From the IMG/VR virus record IMGVR_UViG_3300025096_000147, positions 1 to 22,590 of that record: DNA of 22,590 nucleotides. One strand, 5' to 3'. Shown piece by piece: positions 1 to 5,757 of this stretch. Position 1 is the stretch's first letter; every line of letters begins with the position of its first letter. The translations under genes were made by a program, and so were the position numbers. The DNA comes from a virus. The notes beneath the pieces are model-generated. The model searched no databases, had not been told where the DNA came from, and saw only the letters and a program-made list of their open reading frames with translations.

Positions 1-2
1 TC

Positions 3-179
3 TCCCTAAATACGCTTAAGCTTCACAACGAAAGAGTTGATGAACTGTTTAAGAAAGTGGAGGACAATTTCAAATGGAATCCTGTCCACCCTAAAGAACC
101 ACTTGAATCAATCATGTACCGTGCTGGTCAGGCCAGCGTGGTAGAATATATACGAAACTTATTAGAGGAAGAAAACTAA
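3..179 (+). CDS. 3' end of an unidentified phage gene (partial)
   Basis: An open frame enters from the left edge and stops at TAA 177-179. The visible 58 residues end in the amphipathic stretch GQASVVEYIRNLLEEEN. The segment is charged and probably helical, with no membrane segment or signal. The next gene's ATG starts on the last base of this stop (TAATG), so translation is probably coupled. Position upstream of the small virion genes and the portal suggests a late-region gene. I do not recognise the family, and the start lies outside the window. Confidence 0.75.
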   Translation, partial: SLNTLKLHNERVDELFKKVEDNFKWNPVHPKEPLESIMYRAGQASVVEYIRNLLEEEN

Positions 180-451
180 TGTGCGTAGGTAATTTATTTA
201 AACCACCAAAGCCTCCTGCTGCACCGCCACGGATGAGACCAGCACCTCCTATTAAATCTGCTGCGCCTCCTGCTGAAGTAGCCACACCAGAAAAGATTAA
301 GGATGAAACTGGTGATGATGAACTGGTGGATACACGTAAGAGAAAGGCTTTAGAAGTACAGAAAACACAAGAAGGCGTTGGACAATTAGGTGCTATCAAA
401 CCTAAGGCTCTACCTAAAACTCCTGCTGGTGGTATAGCTGCCCCAGAATAG
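179..451 (+). CDS. small virion/ejection-type protein, T7 gp6.7/gp7.3-like
   Basis: This is a 90-residue protein. It begins Met-Cys, continues with a Pro/Ala-rich low-complexity segment (residues about 8-33), then an acidic linker, then the basic patch TRKRKALEV near residue 52. T7 gp6.7 is of similar size, also starts Met-Cys, and has a comparable basic patch (GRKGLKVER) followed by a Gly/Ser/Lys tail. T7 gp6.7 and gp7.3 are small virion proteins linked to ejection, and gp7.3 is encoded just upstream of the gene 8 portal, the same position as here. The start is fixed by the TAATG overlap with the preceding gene. No TM segment or enzyme motif is visible. The assignment rests on composition, the N-terminus and position, so it is inference. 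Confidence 0.6.
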   Translation: MCVGNLFKPPKPPAAPPRMRPAPPIKSAAPPAEVATPEKIKDETGDDELVDTRKRKALEVQKTQEGVGQLGAIKPKALPKTPAGGIAAPE

Positions 452-461
452 GAGATATAAT

Positions 462-644
462 ATGTGTTTAGGAGGCGGTGGCGGTAGCACCCCACAACCA
501 AAGTACTTAGCAAGAGTTGACCCAGAACCTGGTCCTGCATCTCCAGCAGATGCTGTAAACAATCAGGTGATAGAGGGAACAGAACCAAAGAAAAAGAAAT
601 TAGAAGTAAAAAAAGGAAAGGCACAATCTAGTTTATACACATGA
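462..644 (+). CDS. second small virion/ejection-type protein, T7 gp7.3-like
   Basis: This is a 60-residue protein. It begins MCLGGGGG, has a Pro-rich middle, and ends with the basic segment KKKKLEVKKGKAQSSLYT. The Met-Cys start and the RK/KK-x-LEV patch match the preceding gene, so the two look like diverged paralogues. T7 gp7.3 also ends with a basic KKSL.V segment followed by a Gly/Ser tail. The Shine-Dalgarno GGAG at 451-454 lies 7 nt before the ATG. The stop overlaps the portal start by 4 nt (ATGA at 641-644), so it is probably coupled to portal translation. A role in tail assembly or DNA ejection is inferred from position and resemblance only. Confidence 0.6.
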   Translation: MCLGGGGGSTPQPKYLARVDPEPGPASPADAVNNQVIEGTEPKKKKLEVKKGKAQSSLYT

Positions 645-2278
645 AAGCACGTGATAGATACACCCAACTAACAAGAGGTAGAACTCAGTTCCTTCATACC
701 GCAGTTGAGTGCTCTAGATTAACGTTACCTTATCTTGTTCAGGAAGATCTTAGTTCAAGACCTGAACATCAGAAGCTACATACTCCATGGCAGTCAGTAG
801 GATCTAAATCGGTAGTCAATTTAGCAGCAAAATTAATGCTTGCACTACTACCACCTCAGACTAGTTTCTTCAAACTACAAATCAGGGATGATAAATTAGG
901 AGAAGAAATTCCAGCGGAAGTAAAGAGTGAGTTAGATCTATCCTTCTCCAAAATGGAAAGGATGGTCATGGATTACATCAATGCTTCTAGTGATAGAGTT
1001 GTAGTCCATCAAGCATTGAAACATCTGATTGTATCAGGCAATGCGTTAATATTTATGGGCAAAGAAGGTCTTAAAAACTATCCCTTAAATCGTTACGTAA
1101 TTAATCGTGATGGTAACGGAAATGTTTGTGAGATTGTAACAAAGGAACTTATTAGTCGAAGGATGCTTGGTACAGATCTGCCACTTCCTACACCTAACTC
1201 CCCAGGGGATGATGGGTACAAGACAGGATCTGATGATCATGACGTTGAGGTATACACCTACGTCCGACTCGATGAAAATGGTAGATGGATATGGCATCAA
1301 GAAGCACAAGATATGATACTTCCTGGCAGCCGTAGCACTGCTCCTAAGAATGCATCTCCCTGGCTAGTATTGAGATTCAATACAGTGGACGGAGAAGATT
1401 ACGGAAGGGGTAGAGTCGAAGAGTTCTTAGGGGACATTAGATCCCTAGAAGGTCTCTCCCAAGCCTTAGTTGAAGGCTCTGCTGCAGCTAGTAAGGTAGT
1501 CTTCCTTGTGTCTCCTAGTTCCACTACGAAACCAAAGACTATAGCCGATGCTGGTAACGGTGCCATCGTTCAGGGTAGACCTGATGATGTTGGTGTTATA
1601 CAGGTTGGAAAGACAGCTGACTTTAGAACAGCAGCTGAACAAATGCAGAACTTAGAACGTAGGGTTAGCGATGCTTTCCTTGTGTTACAAGTTCGTCAAA
1701 GCGAGAGAACAACTGCGGAAGAGGTACGCCTCACGCAGATGGAATTAGAACAACAGCTGGGAGGTTTATTCTCCTTGTTAACTGTTGAGTTCTTGATACC
1801 CTATCTCAATAGAACATTACATATACTACAACGAAACAAGGAACTTCCTAAGATTCCTAAAGATTTGGTACGTCCACAGATCGTTGCTGGTGTTAATGCA
1901 TTAGGTAGAGGACAAGATCAACAGAGTCTTGTTATGTTTATACAAACTCTTGCTCAAACCCTTGGGCCTGAAGCAATCGCTCAGTTCTTAGATCCTGGTG
2001 AGTATATTAAACGACTCGCTGCGGCACAAGGCATCGATGTACTAAATCTTGTTAAGTCTGCAGAGACTATGGAACAAGAGAAGCAAGCACAGATGCAAGC
2101 CGCACAACAACAGGCATTAATGGAACAAGCTGGTCAAATTGCAGGATCACCTATGGCTGACCCTAGTAAGAACCCCGCTTTAGGTAGAGGATTAAACGAT
2201 GGATACGATCAACTAAATGGACAAAATCAAGGCGAGCCGCCCCCAGAAGGTGCGGAAGAAACCCCTGCCGAAGGTTAG
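641..2278 (+). CDS. gp8: head-tail connector (portal) protein, T7 gp8-like
   Basis: This 545-residue protein is close to T7 gp8 (536 aa). The portal forms the dodecameric ring at one capsid vertex, through which DNA is packaged by terminase and later ejected, and it docks the tail. T7-type signatures are visible in order: TPWQSVGSKSVVNLAAKLML from residue 48 (T7 has TPWQAVG...LASKLML), an ALKHLIVSGNALIF segment, YGRGRVEEFLGDIRSLEGL from residue 254 (T7 YGRSYIEEYLGDLRSLENL), then GRPDDVGVIQ and ERTTAEEVRLTQMELEQQLGG. The C-terminus is Gln/Ala-rich and then acidic and Pro-rich, which is usual for this family. The ATG overlaps the upstream stop (ATGA), and I see no separate strong ribosome site. 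Confidence 0.95.
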   Translation: MKARDRYTQLTRGRTQFLHTAVECSRLTLPYLVQEDLSSRPEHQKLHTPWQSVGSKSVVNLAAKLMLALLPPQTSFFKLQIRDDKLGEEIPAEVKSELDLSFSKMERMVMDYINASSDRVVVHQALKHLIVSGNALIFMGKEGLKNYPLNRYVINRDGNGNVCEIVTKELISRRMLGTDLPLPTPNSPGDDGYKTGSDDHDVEVYTYVRLDENGRWIWHQEAQDMILPGSRSTAPKNASPWLVLRFNTVDGEDYGRGRVEEFLGDIRSLEGLSQALVEGSAAASKVVFLVSPSSTTKPKTIADAGNGAIVQGRPDDVGVIQVGKTADFRTAAEQMQNLERRVSDAFLVLQVRQSERTTAEEVRLTQMELEQQLGGLFSLLTVEFLIPYLNRTLHILQRNKELPKIPKDLVRPQIVAGVNALGRGQDQQSLVMFIQTLAQTLGPEAIAQFLDPGEYIKRLAAAQGIDVLNLVKSAETMEQEKQAQMQAAQQQALMEQAGQIAGSPMADPSKNPALGRGLNDGYDQLNGQNQGEPPPEGAEETPAEG

Positions 2279-2444
2279 TAAACCAGAGCCACTGGTTTCA
2301 GAGAATGATATTGCTAAGCCAACACCTATTGTAGGTCAACCTTCTATAGGTTTAGACCCTAACTTTGTAGAGACAATTGGCTTAGGTAATCTAAAAGTAG
2401 TTACTGCTAAAGGAATTAAAGATGACGGAAAAACTGACGTATGA
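2217..2444 (+). CDS. possible small overlapping gene between portal and scaffold
   Basis: This 75-codon frame starts inside the last 62 nt of the portal gene in another frame, crosses the 143-nt portal-scaffold gap, and ends 23 nt into the scaffold gene. The N-terminal part is Lys/Pro-rich (KVRKKPLPKVSKPEPL). The part lying outside its neighbours has more protein-like composition (IGLDPNFVETIGLGNLKVV). No strong Shine-Dalgarno precedes the ATG, and a GTG at 2250 is an alternative start. The frame is +1 relative to the portal, so a frameshifted portal extension is a less likely alternative. I recognise no family. The main argument for a gene is that the gap would otherwise be empty in a very compact operon. 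Confidence 0.45.
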   Translation: MDKIKASRPQKVRKKPLPKVSKPEPLVSENDIAKPTPIVGQPSIGLDPNFVETIGLGNLKVVTAKGIKDDGKTDV

Positions 2445-3207
2445 TCCCACCCCTGCAGATGCTCCCGAACTTTCCGAAGATGAGCAGAACTCTCTGGAGG
2501 TGGCAGAGAAACTGGGAGAAGAAGAAGCTAAACAATATGCTGGTAAGTTTGAGAATGCTCAAGAATTAGAGAAAGCATACTTAGAACTACAAAAGAAATT
2601 AGGTTCAGAAGATGATGAGGATGTTGAGAAAGCTGCTGAAGCTGAGACTCCCAAAGAAGAACCTGAACAATCTGAAGGTGCTTCTCTTATTAATAATGCA
2701 TCAAAAGAATACTATGATAATGATGGCAAGATCTCTGAAGACACGATGTCAAAATTTGCAGAGATGTCTAGTCAAGATTTAGTCAATGCTTTTGTAGAAT
2801 TCCAAGAGTCTCAACCTAAACAAGAAGCAGCTACTGAAACTGCTGACTTAACTGATGCTGAAATAAACACAGTTTATAATTCAGTTGGTGGAGAGTCTGC
2901 TTATAATAAGATGATTTCTTGGGCAGGTGATAATATGGGAGAAGCTAAATTAGATGCATTCAATTCAATCATACAATCTGGTAATGCAGACGCTGTTAAA
3001 ATAGCAGTGTCTGGTTTACGAGCTGAGTATGAAATCTCTGAAGGATATGAAGGTAAGATGTTAACTGGCAAGGCAGCAAGGACTTCGGATGTTTTCCGTA
3101 GTCAAGCTGAAGTTGTCCAGGCTTTATCAGACCCTAAGTATGATAGAGATCCTGCTTATCGTCAGGATATATACGATAAATTAGAACGATCTCAAGTAAA
3201 TTTTTAG
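2422..3207 (+). CDS. gp9: capsid assembly (scaffolding) protein, T7 gp9-like
   Basis: This 261-residue, strongly acidic protein compares with 307 aa for T7 gp9. Scaffolding proteins guide coat subunits into the procapsid and then leave. The first 100 residues are Glu-rich and likely coiled or disordered (runs such as LEVAEKLGEEEAKQ). The C-terminus ends SDPKYDRDPAYRQDIYDKLE...NF, which parallels the T7 gp9 end (SDPRYRTDANYRRQVEQK...NF), the coat-binding end in this family. The Shine-Dalgarno AAAGGA at 2409-2414 sits 7 nt before the ATG and decides this start. Its place directly after the portal matches T7 gene order. Confidence 0.92.
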   Translation: MTEKLTYDPTPADAPELSEDEQNSLEVAEKLGEEEAKQYAGKFENAQELEKAYLELQKKLGSEDDEDVEKAAEAETPKEEPEQSEGASLINNASKEYYDNDGKISEDTMSKFAEMSSQDLVNAFVEFQESQPKQEAATETADLTDAEINTVYNSVGGESAYNKMISWAGDNMGEAKLDAFNSIIQSGNADAVKIAVSGLRAEYEISEGYEGKMLTGKAARTSDVFRSQAEVVQALSDPKYDRDPAYRQDIYDKLERSQVNF

Positions 3208-3217
3208 GAAAAAAATT

Positions 3218-3397
3218 ATGCCAATGGCTTATGACCCTAAAGCATTTCATGCTAGGGATAGTGCAATTAAGCACGTTAAATATTATGTTAATAGGACTAA
3301 AGATAAGTGGTTTAGAACCTCTATCAATGATGGCATCAACAACGCTACACACAATGCAGTTGTCAGCCCTAGCGGAGTAGAAACCGTAGCCTCATGA
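3218..3397 (+). CDS. 59-aa protein of unknown function, coupled to psbA
   Basis: ATG 3218 is preceded by AGGAA in TTTTTAGGAAAA. It opens a 59-codon frame beginning [20 protein letters not shown] and stopping at TGA 3395-3397. The protein is soluble and basic (pairs such as NRTKDKW and [10 protein letters not shown]), with no TM helix or signal. The stop overlaps the psbA start by 4 nt (ATGA), so ribosomes finishing this gene could restart on psbA. In related phages an hli gene often neighbours psbA, but this sequence has no Hli signature (ExxNGRxAM) and no TM helix, so it is not hli. It fills the whole scaffold-psbA gap with a ribosome site, which argues that it is real. I do not recognise the function. 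Confidence 0.72.
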   Translation: MPMAYDPKAFHARDSAIKHVKYYVNRTKDKWFRTSINDGINNATHNAVVSPSGVETVAS

Positions 3398-4443
3398 GCA
3401 CACTCACCCTAACCGAACAATCCAATTGGGAGAAGTTCTGTGACTGGGTTACAAGTACCGATAACCGCCTCTATGTGGGGTGGTTTGGTACCTTAATGAT
3501 ACCCGCACTCTTAACAGCGACGACCTGTTTTATAATAGCATTCATCGCTGCACCGCCTGTCGATATCGACGGCATTCGTGAACCAGTCTCAGGATCTCTA
3601 CTCTATGGAAACAACATTATCTCAGGGGCTATCGTCCCATCATCTAACGCAATCGGTCTTCACTTCTACCCAATCTGGGAAGCTGCAACCATCGACGAAT
3701 GGTTATATAACGGAGGACCATATCAACTTATTGTGTTCCACTTTCTCATCGGTATCGCAGCATACTTGGGACGACAATGGGAACTTAGTTATCGATTAGG
3801 AATGCGACCATGGATATGTGTAGCTTATTCTGCACCAGTCTCAGCAGCATTTGCTGTGTTCTTGGTGTACCCCTTTGGACAAGGGAGTTTCTCTGATGGT
3901 ATGCCTCTTGGTATTTCCGGTACTTTCAATTTTATGTTCGTCTTTCAAGCCGAGCATAATATCCTCATGCATCCATTCCATATGCTTGGTGTTATTGGGA
4001 TGTTCGGGGGAGCTTTATTCGCTGCTATGCACGGAAGTCTCGTTACTTCCTCGCTCATTAGAGAGACAACTGAAACTGAGTCTCAGAACTATGGATATAA
4101 ATTTGGTCAAGAAGAAGAAACTTACAACATCGTTGCAGCTCATGGCTACTTCGGTAGATTAATTTTCCAATATGCTAGCTTTAATAATAGCCGTGCTCTT
4201 CATTTCTTCCTTGCTGTTTTCCCAGTCACTTGCATATGGTTCACCTCTATGGGAGTCTCAACTATGGCTTTTAATCTCAATGGTTTTAACTTCAACCAGT
4301 CAGTGGTTGATGCCAATGGTAAGATTGTTCCCACCTGGGCTGACGTGCTCAACAGGGCTAACCTAGGTATGGAAGTAATGCATGAGAGGAACGCACATAA
4401 CTTCCCACTCGACTTAGCATCAGGCGGCTCGGAGATAATCTAG
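3394..4443 (+). CDS. psbA: photosystem II D1 protein (viral psbA)
   Basis: This is a 349-residue D1 reaction-centre protein, intact over its whole length, with the usual five TM helices. It would be inserted in host thylakoids to replace photodamaged D1 during infection. Numbering is two below the Synechocystis standard because the N-terminus is shorter. The Yz/Mn-cluster and P680 region is present, with SFSDG (Asp170), [11 protein letters not shown] (Glu189, His190, His198) and [14 protein letters not shown] (His332, Glu333, His337, Asp342, Ala344). The residue equivalent to 130 is Gln (GRQWEL), the D1:1 form. Segments such as [18 protein letters not shown] and [15 protein letters not shown] resemble marine Prochlorococcus/Synechococcus D1. 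The C-terminal extension after Ala344 is only SGGSEII, shorter than the usual cyanobacterial ~16 residues. The start is coupled to the upstream 59-aa gene. Confidence 0.98.
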   Translation: MSTLTLTEQSNWEKFCDWVTSTDNRLYVGWFGTLMIPALLTATTCFIIAFIAAPPVDIDGIREPVSGSLLYGNNIISGAIVPSSNAIGLHFYPIWEAATIDEWLYNGGPYQLIVFHFLIGIAAYLGRQWELSYRLGMRPWICVAYSAPVSAAFAVFLVYPFGQGSFSDGMPLGISGTFNFMFVFQAEHNILMHPFHMLGVIGMFGGALFAAMHGSLVTSSLIRETTETESQNYGYKFGQEEETYNIVAAHGYFGRLIFQYASFNNSRALHFFLAVFPVTCIWFTSMGVSTMAFNLNGFNFNQSVVDANGKIVPTWADVLNRANLGMEVMHERNAHNFPLDLASGGSEII

Positions 4444-4472
4444 TAGAAGCCACCTCAATCCACGTCCGTTCA

Positions 4473-4489
4473 ACCTTGAATCTCAAGGT
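4473..4489 (+). promoter_or_regulatory. short hairpin downstream of psbA
   Basis: ACCTTGA and TCAAGGT form a perfect 7-bp stem with a 3-nt loop (ATC), 30 nt after the psbA stop. No T-run follows, so it is not a classical intrinsic terminator. It could protect the psbA mRNA 3' end or mark a processing point. A second weaker stem, ACCACA 4498-4503 with TGTGGT 4518-4523, follows immediately. Confidence 0.45.
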
Positions 4490-4537
4490 CGCATGAAACC
4501 ACAGCATGGAACGGGGTTGTGGTATCGGAGATTTACT

Positions 4538-4588
4538 ATGACAGTAAAACTAAGATATCGTGGTATTGAGTACACAAAAACAAAGTAA
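4538..4588 (+). CDS. 16-aa mini-gene resembling the DUF4278 N-terminus
   Basis: GGAG at 4527-4530 sits 7 nt before ATG 4538, which opens a 16-codon frame, MTVKLRYRGIEYTKTK, ending in TAA. The pattern M-x-x-x-L-x-YRG-x-x-Y is the hallmark start of small cyanobacterial DUF4278 proteins, as I recall them. Here the frame stops after the motif, so it is either a genuine mini-protein or the remnant of a longer gene. The same frame is open back to ATG 4493, which would give 31 aa, but the ribosome site favours 4538. The location directly behind psbA suggests co-transcription with it. Function is unknown. Confidence 0.5.
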   Translation: MTVKLRYRGIEYTKTK

Positions 4589-4599
4589 CTTAATTTAAC

Positions 4600-4959
4600 A
4601 TGAAAACAATTGCACTAGCTCTAGCAGCAACTTCATTTGCTTCTGCTCCTGCAATGGCTGGCGTTTATCTTAACGCTGAGTCAAATGCATCTTACTCTGG
4701 TACAGATTATACTTCTACCACAACCGATCTACACATAGGCTACGAAGGTGATATTGGTAAGCTTGGATACTATGTCCAAGGTGGACCTTCTTTCGCCGCA
4801 GCTGATGGAGTAGATGGTACATCAAATCTTTCTGGTAAGCTCGGAGGTTCCGTAGCAGCATCAGAGAAATTTGATATCTATGGAGAAGTATCATTCGCAC
4901 AAGTAGATGATGCTGATAATACTTATGGTACCAAGATAGGTGCCAAGTACAAGTTCTAA
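4600..4959 (+). CDS. secreted small outer-membrane beta-barrel (porin-like) protein
   Basis: This 119-residue protein has a clear Sec signal peptide: MK, hydrophobic IALALAATSFASA, then an AxA cleavage site after Ala20 (AMA|GVY). The mature 99 residues show alternating polar/hydrophobic strands rich in Gly, Tyr, Ser and Asp (for example TTTDLHIGYEGDI, KLGYYVQGG, KFDIYGEVSFAQV). They end TKIGAKYKF, and the terminal Phe with preceding alternation is the known C-terminal signal of outer-membrane barrels for BAM-type insertion. I count about six candidate strands, fewer than OmpX-like eight-stranded barrels. I recall similar short sequences in marine phages, without known function. It likely acts on the host envelope and not in the virion. 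It follows psbA and is closed off by a strong terminator. Confidence 0.8.
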   Translation: MKTIALALAATSFASAPAMAGVYLNAESNASYSGTDYTSTTTDLHIGYEGDIGKLGYYVQGGPSFAAADGVDGTSNLSGKLGGSVAASEKFDIYGEVSFAQVDDADNTYGTKIGAKYKF

Positions 4960-4973
4960 ATTTAATGAACTAT

Positions 4974-5004
4974 GGTTAGGGGTCTTCGGACTCCTAATCT
5001 TTTT
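4974..5004 (+). terminator. strong intrinsic terminator with a UUCG tetraloop
   Basis: Bases 4974-4984 pair with 4989-4999 as an 11-bp stem containing two G-U pairs, closed by the extra-stable C(UUCG)G tetraloop (4985-4988). TTTTT follows at 5000-5004, then a further T-rich stretch. It starts 15 nt after the stop of the secreted barrel gene, so it ends the psbA block and separates it from the capsid group. Confidence 0.85.
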
Positions 5005-5079
5005 CATCTTTATAGAAACAATGCACTTGAATTACCATCGTAATGAAGTGCCGTGCGCAACCACAGAAAACTATTAAGT

Positions 5080-5102
5080 CTTACGTGGCGGAACTACGTA
5101 AG
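5080..5102 (+). promoter_or_regulatory. leader hairpin upstream of the 176-aa protein gene
   Basis: CTTACGT (5080-5086) and ACGTAAG (5096-5102) form a perfect 7-bp stem with a 9-nt loop, 26 nt before ATG 5129. No T-run follows. It lies at the start of the transcription unit downstream of the UUCG terminator, so it may be a 5' stabilising stem, an RNase III-type processing site or a protein-binding site. No clear sigma-70 promoter was recognised around it. Confidence 0.5.
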
Positions 5103-5128
5103 GTCACTCAACCTATAACTATTTAATC

Positions 5129-5659
5129 ATGGCTTTTTATGCTAACGAATCTGCAGGCACTGTACACTACAGCAATGCTGACTGGCAAACTGCAGGTATT
5201 ATAACGAATGACTACATCATCGACTCAGCTGATACAGGTGGAAACCTACCAACTGATGGAACTAATGGTGAAACATATCGTGCACCACTAAGCTTCCCGC
5301 TTGGTAAGTATGAGCGTGCTCGTATACGTGGTCTTGTTGATATCACCTATCTTGATGGTGACTTCAAGTATAAGCTTACTGTCCCTGCATCTTCTACATC
5401 TGCAAGGATTATTACTAAGAGCTCAGAGACTCCTATTTCTGGTGACACATCTGAAGTTACTGCTCTTTCAACAAATACCGCTGGTGTTGTTGAAGTTGCT
5501 GTGACCGCAGCTGATGGAGCTGGTTATGTCTTCTTTGAAGGTACAATTGAAGCTGGCGGTACTGCAGGTACTGTAGCTTTTGAAATCGGACAGCGTGCTA
5601 ACCACTCTAACGACACTGTACTTAAGGAAGGATCATACCTAGAATATCTTAAGTTCTAA
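5129..5659 (+). CDS. beta-rich putative virion (head-associated) protein
   Basis: This 176-residue protein has no signal or TM segment. The composition is Gly/Thr/Ser/Ala-rich with many short predicted strands (DFKYKLTVPASS, VVEVAVTAADGAGYVFFEGT). The C-terminal part, AGGTAGTVAFEIGQ...LKEGSYLEYLKF, resembles an end motif I recall from uncharacterised structural proteins of marine phages. The gene is directly upstream of the capsid gene and separated from it only by a tRNA and leader. It shares the capsid gene's richer use of C-ending codons, which suggests high expression. A head decoration, head fibre or other virion role is a reasonable inference, but an auxiliary non-virion protein is not excluded. 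Confidence 0.7.
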   Translation: MAFYANESAGTVHYSNADWQTAGIITNDYIIDSADTGGNLPTDGTNGETYRAPLSFPLGKYERARIRGLVDITYLDGDFKYKLTVPASSTSARIITKSSETPISGDTSEVTALSTNTAGVVEVAVTAADGAGYVFFEGTIEAGGTAGTVAFEIGQRANHSNDTVLKEGSYLEYLKF

Positions 5660-5665
5660 ATACAT

Positions 5666-5683
5666 AGGAGGTTCACCCCTCCT
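5666..5683 (+). promoter_or_regulatory. hairpin immediately 5' of the tRNA
   Basis: AGGAGG (5666-5671) pairs perfectly with CCTCCT (5678-5683) around a 6-nt loop. It starts 7 nt after the preceding stop codon and ends 3 nt before the tRNA. No T-run follows, so it could be a weak terminator or a 3' stabilising stem left on the upstream mRNA after RNase P cuts the tRNA out. AGGAGG also matches an anti-SD-binding sequence, but no start codon follows at a usable distance. Confidence 0.5.
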
Positions 5684-5686
5684 TCC

Positions 5687-5757
5687 GCGAGCTTAGTTTA
5701 GCGGTAAAACTGTAGCCTTCCAAGCTATTGTCATCGGTTCGATTCCGATAGCTCGCT
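5687..5757 (+). tRNA. trnG: tRNA-Gly (anticodon UCC)
   Basis: This is a complete 71-nt cloverleaf. The acceptor stem is GCGAGCT/AGCTCGC (7 bp) and the D-stem is GTTT/AAAC. The anticodon stem GTAGC/GCTAT has a 7-nt loop CTTCCAA with anticodon TCC. The T-stem is ATCGG/CCGAT with loop TTCGATT. The discriminator base is U, as expected for bacterial tRNA-Gly. CCA is not encoded (TTTGG follows) and would be added by the host. It reads GGA, and by wobble GGG. It lies in the same orientation between two structural genes, so it must be cut out of the late transcript by RNase P and 3' processing. Confidence 0.95.

Noticed and set aside
112-624. 170-codon reverse-strand frame opposite the small genes at the left edge
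   Set aside because: It is antisense to two well-placed forward genes. Its hydrophobic, Gly-rich composition is what the complement of Pro/Lys/Ala-rich forward codons gives, and it has no ribosome site.
3218-3397. High-light-inducible (hli) gene upstream of psbA
   Set aside because: The encoded protein lacks the ExxNGRxAM-type motif and any TM helix, so the usual neighbour assignment does not apply.
3578-4366. Forward frames of 64-103 codons inside psbA
   Set aside because: They are out of frame with an intact, highly conserved D1 protein, and their composition is that of shifted membrane-protein codons.
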